Numbered from the stretch's first letter, positions 26,840 to 35,604 are shown. The stretch is 64,000 bases of DNA from Dechloromonas denitrificans (GCF_020510685.1 NZ_CP075185.1:1612001-1676000); one strand, 5' to 3'. Made by a program: numbers and translations. The notes: generated from the sequence alone by a model not told the origin.

Positions 26840-27922
26840 ATGAAGAAAAATCCACTGCGGGCGCTCAAGGCGCTCGGTCAGCACATCTGGCTCGACGATC
26901 TGGCTCCGGTCCAGCTCCGGGACGGCAGCTTGCAGCGGCTGATCGACGCGGACGGTATCGACGGGGTGACCACCATCCCCGCGACCTGGCACAACGCCGT
27001 GGCCGGCAGTCCGCAGCATGCCGACGACCTGCAACGGCTGCGCGCCTCCGCTCTCGATCCAGAAGAGCGCTACGAATCGCTGGTCATGCCCGACATCCAG
27101 GCGGCCTGCGACTTGCTCCGGCCCGCCTACATCGCCAGTTCCGGCGAGACCGGTTATCTCAGCCTGGACGTGTCGCCGGCGCTGGCACACGACGCGGCGG
27201 CAATCGAGGCGGCGGCGTTGCGCCTGCACCGGGCGGTCGCCCGCGACAACCTGCTTATCAAGGTGCCGGCCAGCGCGGCGGGAATCCGTGCTTTTGAACG
27301 GTTGACCGCCGCCGGCATCCGGGTGAACGTCAGCCTGATCTTTTCGTTCGCCCACTACGAAGCGGTGGCGCAAGCCTATGTGCGCGGGGCGCAGCGCTGG
27401 CTGGCCGATGGCGGGAATGGCGGGCAGTTGCGCTCGGTGGCGAGCGTCTTTTTGAGCGACCTCGATACGCTGGTCGATCAGCGTCTGGAGATCATCGCGA
27501 CACCGCTTGCCCGTGTGCTCCGGGGATGGACCGGGATTTCCCTGGCCAAGCGCTGCTATCACCGCTATCTCGAGCTGTTTCACGGCCCGGATTTCGTTGC
27601 CCTTGGCGAGGCCGGCGTGCGGCCGCAAACGCTGCTCTGGGCCAGTACCGGCAACCAGAATCCGGAATACGACGAGTTGCTTTACGTCGAGGCGCTGATC
27701 GGTCCGGAAACCATCAATGCGCTGCCGGAGCCAACGCTGTCGGCTTTCCGGCTGCGCGGCGATGCCCTCGACCTGCTGGCCGATGGCATCGAAAAGGCGC
27801 ACTACCACATTGTCGCGCTGTCGGTTCAGGGCATCGACCTCAACGAGGTCGGCGAAACCTTGCAGCATGACGCCATACAGTGCTTCGCCGAGGCCTACGC
27901 GAAGATTCTCGGCAGCGTCTAG
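26840..27922 (+). CDS. Transaldolase-family protein with altered active site
   Basis: 360 residues from the ATG at 26840. Overall it follows the actinobacterial/cyanobacterial-type Tal layout: IWLDDL, GVTTIPATW, GYLSLDVSP, NLLIKVPAS (Schiff-base Lys, K141), NVSLIFS, ASVFLSDLD, LWASTGNQNP. The Asn that normally occurs in GVTSNP is Ile (I46, codon ATC), the usual Glu of SxEVSP is Asp (D110), and the Arg/Val after the late Ser differ. It may therefore be a paralogue with low or changed activity. It sits about 3 kb from gnd-zwf-pgl but is paired with a PRC-barrel stress gene. Confidence 0.82.
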   Translation: MKKNPLRALKALGQHIWLDDLAPVQLRDGSLQRLIDADGIDGVTTIPATWHNAVAGSPQHADDLQRLRASALDPEERYESLVMPDIQAACDLLRPAYIASSGETGYLSLDVSPALAHDAAAIEAAALRLHRAVARDNLLIKVPASAAGIRAFERLTAAGIRVNVSLIFSFAHYEAVAQAYVRGAQRWLADGGNGGQLRSVASVFLSDLDTLVDQRLEIIATPLARVLRGWTGISLAKRCYHRYLELFHGPDFVALGEAGVRPQTLLWASTGNQNPEYDELLYVEALIGPETINALPEPTLSAFRLRGDALDLLADGIEKAHYHIVALSVQGIDLNEVGETLQHDAIQCFAEAYAKILGSV

Positions 27923-27933
27923 CGCGAGCGGCG

Positions 27934-28098
27934 TCACTTGCCCCGCGTCAGCCCCATGACCAGCGAGACGATAAAGAGCAGGATGAAAATGAAGAACAGG
28001 ATCTTGGCGATTTCGACGGCCCCGGCGGCAATGCCGGTAAAGCCGAACAGCGCGGCGATCAGCGCAACGATGAAGAATATGACGGCGTAACGCAACAT
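27934..28098 (-). CDS. DUF1328 (YtjA-like) small membrane protein
   Basis: 54 residues: a start [20 protein letters not shown], then [18 protein letters not shown] and an end MGLTRGK, matching the DUF1328 family over its full length. Two membrane helices. AAAGGA precedes the ATG. It is convergent with the transaldolase-like gene, twelve bases away. Function unknown; family members are common in stress-gene neighbourhoods. Confidence 0.9.
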   Translation of the reverse strand: MLRYAVIFFIVALIAALFGFTGIAAGAVEIAKILFFIFILLFIVSLVMGLTRGK

Positions 28099-28182
28099 GG
28101 CATTTCCTTTGGTAATCGCCCCTGTGTTGCTGGTTCAGGGGGGGCGGCAGACCGCCACCAGACTGGCTGGCGATCTGCCGGG

Positions 28183-28341
28183 TTAGATCCGGCCGAGCAG
28201 AACCAGGACCAGCAGGATGACCAGGACCAGCCCAAGCCCGCCGCTCGGGCCGTAACCCCAGCCGCGACTGTGCGGCCAGCTGGGAATGGCGCCGACCAGC
28301 AGCAGAACCACCACGATCAGCAGAATTGTTCCTAATGACAT
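28183..28341 (-). CDS. DUF3309 small membrane protein
   Basis: 52 residues: MSLGTILLIVVVLLLVGAIPSW, a Gly/Tyr/Trp turn (SRGWGYGPSGG) and a second helix ending LLGRI. This is the DUF3309 pattern. GGAGAG lies before the ATG. It is divergent from the DUF883 gene, with a stress-motif site in the gap. Confidence 0.88.
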   Translation of the reverse strand: MSLGTILLIVVVLLLVGAIPSWPHSRGWGYGPSGGLGLVLVILLVLVLLGRI

Positions 28342-28433
28342 TTGCTCTCTCCTTGTTCCGGGTTGTATGCCGACCTTGCGGCCGACAGCGTTTCTCGCTT
28401 GTAAACAAGGCTACGCAGCCTGGCGGCTGCGTC

Positions 28434-28449
28434 TGTTCGCCAGCACACA
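28434..28449. promoter_or_regulatory. TGTTCGCCAGCACACA (stress-motif site 4)
   Basis: A variant of the 16-mer found at 5073, 24278 and 28900. It lies 93 bases before the DUF3309 ATG (minus) and 105 bases before the DUF883 ATG (plus). Confidence 0.42.
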
Positions 28450-28554
28450 GACATGCGCCGGGGTGAGGTCGAGGATGCGGAGCAGGGCAAGGCCGCATGC
28501 CGAATGCCTTGGTACCTACGGCAATTGCCACCCGGAAACGCACAGGAGATACCC

Positions 28555-28887
28555 ATGACCATCGAAACCATCACCCCGCAAGGGACTATCGAAGGCAGCA
28601 AACAAGCCCTCGTCAATGACCTCAAACGCGTCGTCGGCGATGCCGAAGACTTGCTCAACAATGTTGCCGGGGCGACCGCCGACGAATTCACGCTCGCCCG
28701 CAGCAAACTCGAAGCCCGGCTGGACCAGGCGAAATCCCGCTTGCTGGATGCGCGCACGGCGGTCAGCGAGAGCGCCAGATGTACGGTCGATGCTACCGAT
28801 CGCTATGTCCGGGAGAATCCGTGGACAGTGCTCGGCATTGCCGCCGCTGCCGGGATCGTCATCGGTGCCCTGGTCAGCCGGCGCTGA
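28555..28887 (+). CDS. DUF883 (ElaB/YqjD-like) membrane-anchored protein
   Basis: 110 residues from the ATG at 28555 after AGGAGA. A long amphipathic helical region (residues 15-80) is followed by the conserved YVRENPWTVLGIAAAAGIVIG and a short basic end (VSRR). Relatives in E. coli tether ribosomes to the inner membrane in stationary phase. That role is known for YqjD/ElaB and only inferred here. Confidence 0.92.
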   Translation: MTIETITPQGTIEGSKQALVNDLKRVVGDAEDLLNNVAGATADEFTLARSKLEARLDQAKSRLLDARTAVSESARCTVDATDRYVRENPWTVLGIAAAAGIVIGALVSRR

Positions 28888-28899
28888 ATGCTTGTCCTA

Positions 28900-28915
28900 T
28901 GTACGAGAGCGCACA
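28900..28915 (+). promoter_or_regulatory. TGTACGAGAGCGCACA (stress-motif site 5)
   Basis: It matches the window-wide 16-mer with intact outer arms (TGTACG / CGCACA is one mismatch from a dyad). It lies 118 bases before the CsbD gene. Confidence 0.45.
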
Positions 28916-29032
28916 GAGCAAGCCCGGGGATCCACATAACCTAGCTGCTGCATCCTGTGTTTACTTCACATGTGACAAGGGGTGCTCGATCGGCCATCCG
29001 GCCCGTCGGAGCCCAGGTAAAAGGAGTTGGAC

Positions 29033-29245
29033 ATGAATTGGGATATCGTTGAAGGGAACTGGAAACAGTTCAAGGGCAAGGTCAAAACGCAGTGGGGCAA
29101 GCTCACCGATGACCATCTCGACGTGATTGCCGGCAAGCGCGACCAACTGGCCGGCAAGCTGCAGGAAAGCTACGGCATCACCAAGGACGAAGCCGAAAAG
29201 CAGATCAAGAGCTTTGAAGATGCCAACAAGGATTTTCGCCCCTAG
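29033..29245 (+). CDS. CsbD family stress protein
   Basis: 70 residues from the ATG at 29033, seven bases after AAAGGAG. The family pattern is clear: MNWDIVEGNWKQFKGKVK, WGKLTDDHLDVIAGKRDQL, GKLQESYGITKDEAEKQI. CsbD-like proteins are abundant general-stress proteins of unknown molecular role. A strong hairpin follows the gene. Confidence 0.94.
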   Translation: MNWDIVEGNWKQFKGKVKTQWGKLTDDHLDVIAGKRDQLAGKLQESYGITKDEAEKQIKSFEDANKDFRP

Positions 29246-29264
29246 TCCTGCCTGATCAGAGCAC

Positions 29265-29290
29265 GCTGGGTGCGGCACAGCGCACCCAGC
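29265..29290 (+). terminator. 10-base perfect hairpin between csbD-like and encFtn-like genes
   Basis: GCTGGGTGCG and CGCACCCAGC flank a 6-base loop GCACAG, 20 bases after the CsbD stop. No T-run follows, so it may act as a weak terminator, an RNA stabiliser, or a control element for the ferritin-like gene 57 bases downstream. Confidence 0.5.
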
Positions 29291-29346
29291 CCGCCGACAG
29301 GTCGAGGCCGGCTGCTGCGAAAGGACACCCCCTGAAGGAGTAAAGA

Positions 29347-29652
29347 ATGGCCAGTATTGGTTATCACGAGCCGGAAAACAGGCTCTCCGCTAAAACGCGC
29401 GACATGCATCGGGCAATCGTCTCCCTGATGGAGGAACTGGAAGCCGTCGATTGGTACAACCAGCGCTGCGATGCCTGCGACGATGCGGAATTGAAGGCCA
29501 TCCTCGAACACAATCGGGACGAGGAAAAGGAACACGCAGCGATGTTGCTGGCGTGGATCCAGCGCCAGGACCCGACGTTTTCCCGGCAATTCAGGACGTT
29601 TCTGTTTAGCGACAAACCGATTACCGACAAACCCGATCCCGTCTCTTCATGA
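29347..29652 (+). CDS. Encapsulated-ferritin-like protein (EncFtn family)
   Basis: 101 residues after GAAGGAG. The two-helix EncFtn core is unmistakable: HRAIVSLMEELEAVDWY and HNRDEEKEHAAMLLAW. By alignment from memory with Rhodospirillum rubrum EncFtn (E31, E32, E34, W38, Y39, E62, H65), the matching residues are E29, E30, E32, W36, Y37, E60 and H63, so the ferroxidase and entry sites look intact. EncFtn forms a ring of dimers and oxidises Fe2+ inside encapsulin shells. Here no encapsulin gene is adjacent and the C-terminus (KPDPVSS) lacks the usual shell-targeting peptide. The stop overlaps the next gene by four bases. Confidence 0.88.
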   Translation: MASIGYHEPENRLSAKTRDMHRAIVSLMEELEAVDWYNQRCDACDDAELKAILEHNRDEEKEHAAMLLAWIQRQDPTFSRQFRTFLFSDKPITDKPDPVSS

Positions 29653-32168
29653 CTAGTCCGGCCGTGAGCATTCCGCCGACCAGCGTTCTGCTGGTCGAGG
29701 ACGATCCGGACGATGCCAGACTGATCAGGGAGGCACTGGCCGGTTCGGTTGGCCGTAGCTATCAGGTCGAATGCGTGACGCTGCTTTCCGCCGCACTCGC
29801 TCGGCTCGGCCAGGGGACAATCGACGTTGTCCTGCTTGACCTGACCTTGCCGGATGGCCAGGGCATCGCGGTCTTCGATCAGGTCTTCAAGGCGGCACCG
29901 CGCGCCCTGATTCTGGTGCTGAGTGGCGCCAGCGACGAAGAACTGGCGCACCAGGCGGTTCAGCTCGGGGCTCACGACTATTTCACCAAGGGCCATGTCG
30001 ACGCCCACTGGCTGCCGCATGCGCTGCGCTACATCATGGAACGCAAGGCGAGCCGCGATGCCTTGCTCGATAGCGAGGAGCGTTTTCGCGCCATGAGCGA
30101 CGCCTCGCCGCTCGGCATTTTCGTTTCCGATGCGCAGGGCGATTGCGTCTACACCAATGCGGCGTATCACAAGATATCCGGGTTGGACTTCGAGCAGGCC
30201 CTCGGCACCAAATGGAGCACGGCGATTCACGCGGCCGACCGGCAGCGCATCGTCGCCGAGTGGCGCGATGCGGTGCGTGGCCAGGAGCCGTATCAGACCG
30301 AAGTGCGCTTCATGCGGGGCGACGGGAGTATCGTCTGGACACGTCTGAATGCGGCGCCCATGCACGATGGCTCGACCTTGCGCGGTCGGGTACAGATAGT
30401 TGAAGACATTACTGAGCGCAAGGCGACCGAACAGGAATTGCAACAGGCAACCGAAGCCCTGTTCGAGGAAAAGGAACGGGCCCAGGTGACGCTCAACTCG
30501 ATCGGCGACGCGGTGCTGTCGACCAATCTGGCGGGCAATGTGACTTACCTCAACCGCATCGCCGAGGCGATGACCGGCTGGTCGGCCGACGATGCGCAGG
30601 GCAAGCCGCTGGCCGAAGTATTCCGGATCATCGACGGGGCGACCCGCGAAACGATGGCCAATCCGGCACAACTGGCCATCGCCGAAAACCGGATCGTCGG
30701 ACTGGAGATGAACAGCGTATTGATCCGGCGCGACGGTTACGAGTCACCGATCGAGGACTCTTCAGCACCGATCCACAACCGGGACGGCCGGGTCAGCGGT
30801 GCCGTCATTGTCTTTCACGATGTCAGCGAATCGCGCGCCATGGCCTTGAAGATGTCGCATCTGGCCCAGCATGACTTCCTCACCGGCCTGCCCAATCGTC
30901 TGCTGCTCACCGAGCGCTTTCGCCAGGCCATTGCCCGGGCCCAGCGCCACCACAAGCAGGTCGCGCTGCTCTATCTCGACCTCGATTACTTCAAGAATAT
31001 CAACGATTCGCTGGGCCACGAGATCGGCGACCGCCTGCTTAAATCGATAGCCGAGCGCCTGGTCGACTGCGTGCGGACGACCGATACGGTCTGTCGCCAG
31101 GGCGGTGACGAGTTCGTGATCCTGCTGGCGGAAATCGAGAACCAGCAGGATGCCGCCCAGGTCGCGGAAAAGCTGCTGGCCGCGCTGGTTGTGCCGCACA
31201 GCATCGACGAGCATCAACTCCATATCACCTTGAGCATCGGCATCAGCATCTTTCCCGATGACGGGATCGGGGCCGACGCGGTGATGCAGAACGCCGATAC
31301 GGCGATGTATTTCGCCAAGGCCAAAGGCCGCAACAATTTCCAGTTCTTCACCGCCGACATGAATACCCGCGCTGTCCAGCGCCTTTTCGTCGAAAGCAGT
31401 CTGCGTCGGGCTTTGCTCCAGGGCGAGTTTGAACTGCATTACCAGCCGAAGATCAATATCGCTTCCGGCCAGATCACCGGTGCCGAAGCGCTGATTCGCT
31501 GGCAGGATCCGGAACTCGGCATTGTCTATCCGGGACAGTTCGTGCGGATCGCCGAAGAGTGCGGCCTGATTGTGCCGATCGGCCGCTGGGTGCTGCGCGA
31601 AGCCTGCCGTCAGGTGCAGGCCTGGCTCGATGGCGGACTACGCGCCGTGCCGGTAGCCGTCAATATTTCGGCGATCGAGTTCAGGCACGTCGATTTCATC
31701 GAAGAGCTGGCCCTGATCCTTGATGAGACCGGCCTGGCGCCGCGCTATCTCGAACTGGAGCTGACCGAAAGTATCCTGATGCATGAGGCGGAGGCTTCGG
31801 CCTCGGTTCTTGAGCAACTCAAGGCGATGGGCGTGCAACTGGCGATCGACGACTTCGGAACCGGCTATTCGAGCCTGAGTTATCTCAATCGTTTTCCCAT
31901 CGATACGCTGAAGATCGACCAGTCCTTCGTCCGCGATGTCCCGGGCAATGCCGACGATGCCGCGATTGTCAGCGCGGTCATCGGTATGGGCAAAAATCTC
32001 AAGCAGCGGGTGGTCGCCGAAGGCATCGAAACCGCCGAGCAACTGGCCTTTCTGCAAAGTCAGCTGTGTGACGAGGGGCAGGGGTTCTTATTCAGCTACC
32101 CGCTGCCGGCCGGGGATTTCTCCCGCTTGCTGGGAAGCGGGCCGAGGATGCCGGCGCCGCTGGTTTGA
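29649..32168 (+). CDS. Response regulator with PAS-PAS-GGDEF-EAL (cyclic-di-GMP enzyme)
   Basis: 839 residues. A receiver domain occupies residues 12-130 with acidic pocket EDD and phospho-Asp D64 (LLDLTLPDG). PAS 1 follows (~140-255, ending VEDITERK), then PAS 2 (~265-395). GGDEF is at ~400-565 with active motif GGDEF after YLDLDYFKNINDSLGH, and EAL at ~580-830 (GAEALIRWQDP, ELELTES, IDDFGTGYSSLSYL, DTLKIDQSFV). Both catalytic domains keep their key motifs, so it could both make and break c-di-GMP. The start overlaps the ferritin-like gene (ATGA), but a regulatory link is not obvious. No histidine kinase is adjacent. Confidence 0.93.
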   Translation: MTSPAVSIPPTSVLLVEDDPDDARLIREALAGSVGRSYQVECVTLLSAALARLGQGTIDVVLLDLTLPDGQGIAVFDQVFKAAPRALILVLSGASDEELAHQAVQLGAHDYFTKGHVDAHWLPHALRYIMERKASRDALLDSEERFRAMSDASPLGIFVSDAQGDCVYTNAAYHKISGLDFEQALGTKWSTAIHAADRQRIVAEWRDAVRGQEPYQTEVRFMRGDGSIVWTRLNAAPMHDGSTLRGRVQIVEDITERKATEQELQQATEALFEEKERAQVTLNSIGDAVLSTNLAGNVTYLNRIAEAMTGWSADDAQGKPLAEVFRIIDGATRETMANPAQLAIAENRIVGLEMNSVLIRRDGYESPIEDSSAPIHNRDGRVSGAVIVFHDVSESRAMALKMSHLAQHDFLTGLPNRLLLTERFRQAIARAQRHHKQVALLYLDLDYFKNINDSLGHEIGDRLLKSIAERLVDCVRTTDTVCRQGGDEFVILLAEIENQQDAAQVAEKLLAALVVPHSIDEHQLHITLSIGISIFPDDGIGADAVMQNADTAMYFAKAKGRNNFQFFTADMNTRAVQRLFVESSLRRALLQGEFELHYQPKINIASGQITGAEALIRWQDPELGIVYPGQFVRIAEECGLIVPIGRWVLREACRQVQAWLDGGLRAVPVAVNISAIEFRHVDFIEELALILDETGLAPRYLELELTESILMHEAEASASVLEQLKAMGVQLAIDDFGTGYSSLSYLNRFPIDTLKIDQSFVRDVPGNADDAAIVSAVIGMGKNLKQRVVAEGIETAEQLAFLQSQLCDEGQGFLFSYPLPAGDFSRLLGSGPRMPAPLV

Positions 32169-32197
32169 CTCTCCGGATCACCGGCGTTGGCCATCGG

Positions 32198-33658
32198 TCA
32201 TGCCGGGGCGGCGGAAAAGCGGATCTGATTGCCGCCGGCCTGCTTGGCCCGATACATTGCCGCATCGGCGCGCTTCAGGATGCTGCCCAGGCTGGCGTCG
32301 TGCTGGTTGAACAGGGTCACGCCGATGCTGGCGGCACAGCCGTGGTAGATGGTTCGTTCGGCTTCTCCCTCGTGGCAGATCGTCAGGCGATAGGGTTCGG
32401 CCATGGCGGCCCGCAACTTTTCGGCAATGACCCCAGCTTGGGCGATCGACTCGGCCTTGTCCTGGTCCATCTGGCCGAGCATCACGACAAATTCGTCGCC
32501 ACCGAAGCGGGCCACGGTGTCCATTTCGCGGACGTTATGTTTCAGCCGGTCGGCGGCTTCGATCAACAGCAGGTCGCCGACGTCGTGCCCGTGGGCGTCG
32601 TTGAGCGGCTTGAAATTGTCCAGATCGATAAACATCAGCGCGCCGTGGCAGAAACTGCGCGCGCTGGCCGCCATCGCCTGGCTCAAGCGATCGTTGAACA
32701 AGCGCCGGTTGGGCAGGCGGGTGAGCAGGTCATGGAAGGCCATTTGCCGTACCTGTTCCTGCAACTGCTTGCGCTCGGTAATGTCCTGCGAGACGACGAC
32801 CACGCGGATGACATTCCCCTGCCGGTCGCGGATCACGCTGCCGCGCGATTCCATGTCGCGGATGCTGCCATCGGTCATCAGGAAGCGAAATTCGATCTGG
32901 CTACCGACGCCGGTCTGCACGGTTTTGCGGAAAGCCTGTTGGACGCGCTCGCGGTCGTCCGGGTGGATTTCGGCGAAGGAATCGGTGTCGTGCAGATTCT
33001 TTGTGCCGAAAATCTGCTGGTACGACGGGCTGTTGTAGAGTCGCCGCCCATCGAGGTCGAGTACGGCAATGAAGTCGGAAAGATTGTCGGCGATCAGATG
33101 AAAGAATTCCTTCTGCTCGCGCAATGCCTCTTCCGCCAGCTTGCGCTCGCTGATGTCGGTAAGCGCCATGCGGCAGACGCGCTTGCCGTCGGTGCCCTGG
33201 ATGCCGAGTGAGAGCAGGTGAGCCCAGAAGGTCGTACCATCCTTTTTCACCATGCGCAGATCGCAGCTATGCTGTTCGCCGGTGGCAAACAGCTGCTGGC
33301 TATGGCGGAGGAAGGTGTCGTGTTCATTCGGGGGAATGAAGCGGCGGATCTGCTGCTTGACCAGATCGTCGCGCGCCACGCCAAGCAGCGTGGCGGCAGT
33401 CAGGTTGGCCTGCAGGATCAGCCCTGAATCGCTGAGCGTGCAGTAACCGACCGGGGCCAGTTCGTAGAGGTCCAAATAGAGCTGCCGCGAGGCTTCCAGT
33501 TCGTCCTGCGCGCAGTGCAGTTCGTCGTTCTGCGATTCGAGCTCGATCTGATGTACCCGCAACTCATGGAGCAGCCTTTGCGGGTCGGCTTCGTCGGCTG
33601 CCCCGTCTGTTTGTGCTTGCTCGGCAAATGGGCCCTGGGCCATGCTCGTGTTTTTCAT
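32198..33658 (-). CDS. PAS-PAS diguanylate cyclase
   Basis: 486 residues from the ATG at 33658 with GAGGAAC upstream. A helical N-terminus (residues 25-65, LLHELRVHQIELESQNDEL) is followed by PAS 1 (~68-185, ending ALTDISERK), PAS 2 (~195-320) and a GGDEF domain (~325-485). That domain has FIDLDNFKPLNDAHGHDVGD and an intact RFGGDEFVVML active site. There is no membrane segment and no EAL domain. It is convergent with the preceding GGDEF-EAL gene, 30 bases apart, so the pair may have opposing or coordinated roles in c-di-GMP control. Confidence 0.93.
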   Translation of the reverse strand: MKNTSMAQGPFAEQAQTDGAADEADPQRLLHELRVHQIELESQNDELHCAQDELEASRQLYLDLYELAPVGYCTLSDSGLILQANLTAATLLGVARDDLVKQQIRRFIPPNEHDTFLRHSQQLFATGEQHSCDLRMVKKDGTTFWAHLLSLGIQGTDGKRVCRMALTDISERKLAEEALREQKEFFHLIADNLSDFIAVLDLDGRRLYNSPSYQQIFGTKNLHDTDSFAEIHPDDRERVQQAFRKTVQTGVGSQIEFRFLMTDGSIRDMESRGSVIRDRQGNVIRVVVVSQDITERKQLQEQVRQMAFHDLLTRLPNRRLFNDRLSQAMAASARSFCHGALMFIDLDNFKPLNDAHGHDVGDLLLIEAADRLKHNVREMDTVARFGGDEFVVMLGQMDQDKAESIAQAGVIAEKLRAAMAEPYRLTICHEGEAERTIYHGCAASIGVTLFNQHDASLGSILKRADAAMYRAKQAGGNQIRFSAAPA

Positions 33659-34047
33659 CTTGTTCCTCAACCCAGTGTTCCGGTTGCTCTTGTCGGCCTG
33701 TTGCCAAGATAAGCTTGCCCTCGTTTAGACAAGTTAATGGCGATCCGCTGCCCGGTCTGTTTGATAGCCAACATATGGCTATGACAGATTCAATCCATTG
33801 GCTAATCGACATCGAGGCAGCGTGCCCCTGTAAACCGTCGCCAAAGGCAGCTCGCCCCGCTTCGCGGCGTTTGGCTGTACGCCTGCATATTCCCATTGTT
33901 CAAGGCGGAGCGACGTCGGGCGCTAAGACGATCGTTGTCGGCTGCGATGACAATCGATATAGGGATTCCCGCACGCGGCGCCCTAAAGCGGAGCCGGGCT
34001 CGGCAAGTGGCGCGGCAAACGGTTCGTTCCACCAGCGAGGGAAACCT
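33659..34047. other. 389-base gap without a recognisable gene
   Basis: It lies between the start of the diguanylate cyclase gene and the end of the tpm gene. I found no credible coding frame. It contains a short dyad ATAGCC-N7-GGCTAT (about 33762-33780) and, towards the tpm end, a GAGCC-G-GGCTC mini-hairpin that could take part in termination of the nif accessory operon. Confidence 0.4.
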
Positions 34048-34755
34048 TCAGAGCAGGATTTCCGCTTTGGGGGTCAGCAGATAGACCTTGTGTTCGACGC
34101 GAACCGGCCGCTCGTCGGACTGCTCCGGCGCGGATTCGAAAATGCTTTCGACGTGGCGCAGCTGGATGTCGAAGGCCAGCGTGTACAGGCTGGTGATTTC
34201 ATCGGCGATGGCAAAGTCCTGGTCCGGTGTCTCGCCATCGTCCGGTTCCTCGGTTGTGAGCAGGAACATCCGGCACTGCTCGGGCAGGATCTTGCGCAGA
34301 TGCGCCAGGTAGGCGTGGCGGAGTTCTTCCGGCAGCGCGGTCAGCGAAGCGCGGTCGAAAACGACGGTGATGTCGCCGAGATCGGCCGCCGTCAGGTCGA
34401 AGAAATCGCCACACAGGATGTCGATCCGGCCGCTTTGCCAGCGGGTGAATTTGCCATCCGGCTGGCGGGTCGCCGCCAGCCGGCTTTCCGCGAAGAAGGC
34501 GCCGACGGCGATCGGGCTGAGTTCGACGCCGACCACCGGATGGCCCTGGCCGGCCAGCCAGAGCAGATCGAGACTCTTGCCGCAGAGCGGGACGAAAACC
34601 CGGTCGCTAGCCGACAGCCCAAGACCCGGCCAGAATTTGATCAGGTTGGCATTGACCGCCAGCTGATGAAAATCCGCGGTTTCGCTATCGCGCCAGCATT
34701 GCCGCCAAAGCTCGTTGTCGTTGGCCTGCGGGTTCCATTCCTGGTGCCCGGTCAC
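34048..34755 (-). CDS. tpm: Thiopurine S-methyltransferase (Tpm family)
   Basis: 235 residues if started at the GTG at 34755, which overlaps the nifM stop as GTGA. Family landmarks are WRDSETADFHQ, RVFVPLCGKSLDLLWLAGQGHPVVGVELS (SAM-binding loop), FDRASLTALPEELR and a C-terminal VEHKVYLLT. Bacterial Tpm enzymes methylate thiopurines and also selenium and tellurium oxyanion products. Its coupling to nifM, as last gene of a nif accessory operon, is unusual to my knowledge; what it methylates in this setting is unknown. Confidence 0.87.
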   Translation of the reverse strand: MTGHQEWNPQANDNELWRQCWRDSETADFHQLAVNANLIKFWPGLGLSASDRVFVPLCGKSLDLLWLAGQGHPVVGVELSPIAVGAFFAESRLAATRQPDGKFTRWQSGRIDILCGDFFDLTAADLGDITVVFDRASLTALPEELRHAYLAHLRKILPEQCRMFLLTTEEPDDGETPDQDFAIADEITSLYTLAFDIQLRHVESIFESAPEQSDERPVRVEHKVYLLTPKAEILL

Positions 34756-35600
34756 CGCGACGGTTTCATTGCGGAGCCTTGTGTCCGCGGCGCGGTCAGC
34801 GCCTTGATCCAGTCTTTTTGGGCCTGGCGGCGGCGCTTGTCGGTCAGCCGTTCGACGATGTGTTGGCTGACTTCGGCAAAGGGCAGCATGCCGCTCGGGA
34901 AAATTTCGTCGCAGCGCAGGATGTGCAGGCCGATCGGCGATTCCAGCACGGCGCTGATGTCGCCTTCGGTCAGCGCAAAGGCCGCAGGCTCCAGTTCGGC
35001 ATAGAGCTGCTGGCGCTTGACGATGCCGAGCTTGCCGCCTTCCATCGCGGTCGGGCACTGCGAGTATTGATGGGCGGCCTGGCCGAATTGCTCGGCGGTT
35101 TTCAGTGTCGAGCGCAGCGTTGCGAGTTGCGCTGCGGCTTTGGCGCGTTCGCCGGGGTTGTCGAAGGTGATCAGGATGTGGCTGAGGCGGCGCGCTTCGG
35201 GGCGGTCGAAGGCTTCCGGGTGCAGCCGGTAATAGATTTCGGCATCGATCAGGCTGACCGCCGGGGTGGCCGAGGCGACTTTTTCGAGGACGCTTTCGAC
35301 CCGAACGTCGCGCTCGACCGCTGCAGCCAGCGTCGTCTCGTTGAGGCCGTTGCGTTCCAGATCCTGGGCGAACTCGTCGTCCGAAGCGTAGCGCTTGCGG
35401 ATCTCGGCGATCCGGGTGGTCAGCGTCGCGGCGGGAATGACGACATTGGCCGCCGGCGAACTGCCGAGGATGCGCTGCTCGATGCTGTCCTGTTTTTCGG
35501 CGACTTCGACCAGTCGGTTGCGTTCCGGCTCGGAAAGCGTTTCCGGTGCCTTCTGGAAAAGTTGCCAGGAGAGTTTCAGTTCGAGGTAGCCGTGCAACAT
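34752..35600 (-). CDS. nifM: NifM, peptidyl-prolyl isomerase for nitrogenase iron protein
   Basis: 282 residues from the ATG at 35600 with AAGGAATG upstream. An N-terminal SurA/NifM-like helical part (MLHGYLELKLSWQLF, LSEPERNRLVEVAEKQ) is followed by a parvulin-type PPIase domain (about 130-250: RRLSHILITFD, FGQAAHQYSQCPTAMEGGKLG, FALTEGDISAVLESPIGLHIL). In Azotobacter and Klebsiella NifM is needed to fold and activate NifH. Upstream neighbours nifZ and nifW confirm the call. Confidence 0.93.
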   Translation of the reverse strand: MLHGYLELKLSWQLFQKAPETLSEPERNRLVEVAEKQDSIEQRILGSSPAANVVIPAATLTTRIAEIRKRYASDDEFAQDLERNGLNETTLAAAVERDVRVESVLEKVASATPAVSLIDAEIYYRLHPEAFDRPEARRLSHILITFDNPGERAKAAAQLATLRSTLKTAEQFGQAAHQYSQCPTAMEGGKLGIVKRQQLYAELEPAAFALTEGDISAVLESPIGLHILRCDEIFPSGMLPFAEVSQHIVERLTDKRRRQAQKDWIKALTAPRTQGSAMKPSR

Positions 35601-35604
35601 CGCG

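Noticed and set aside
26798..28543. A 581-codon minus-strand frame opposite the transaldolase-like gene and across two small genes
   Set aside because: It overlaps two well-matched small membrane proteins in another frame and has no family pattern.
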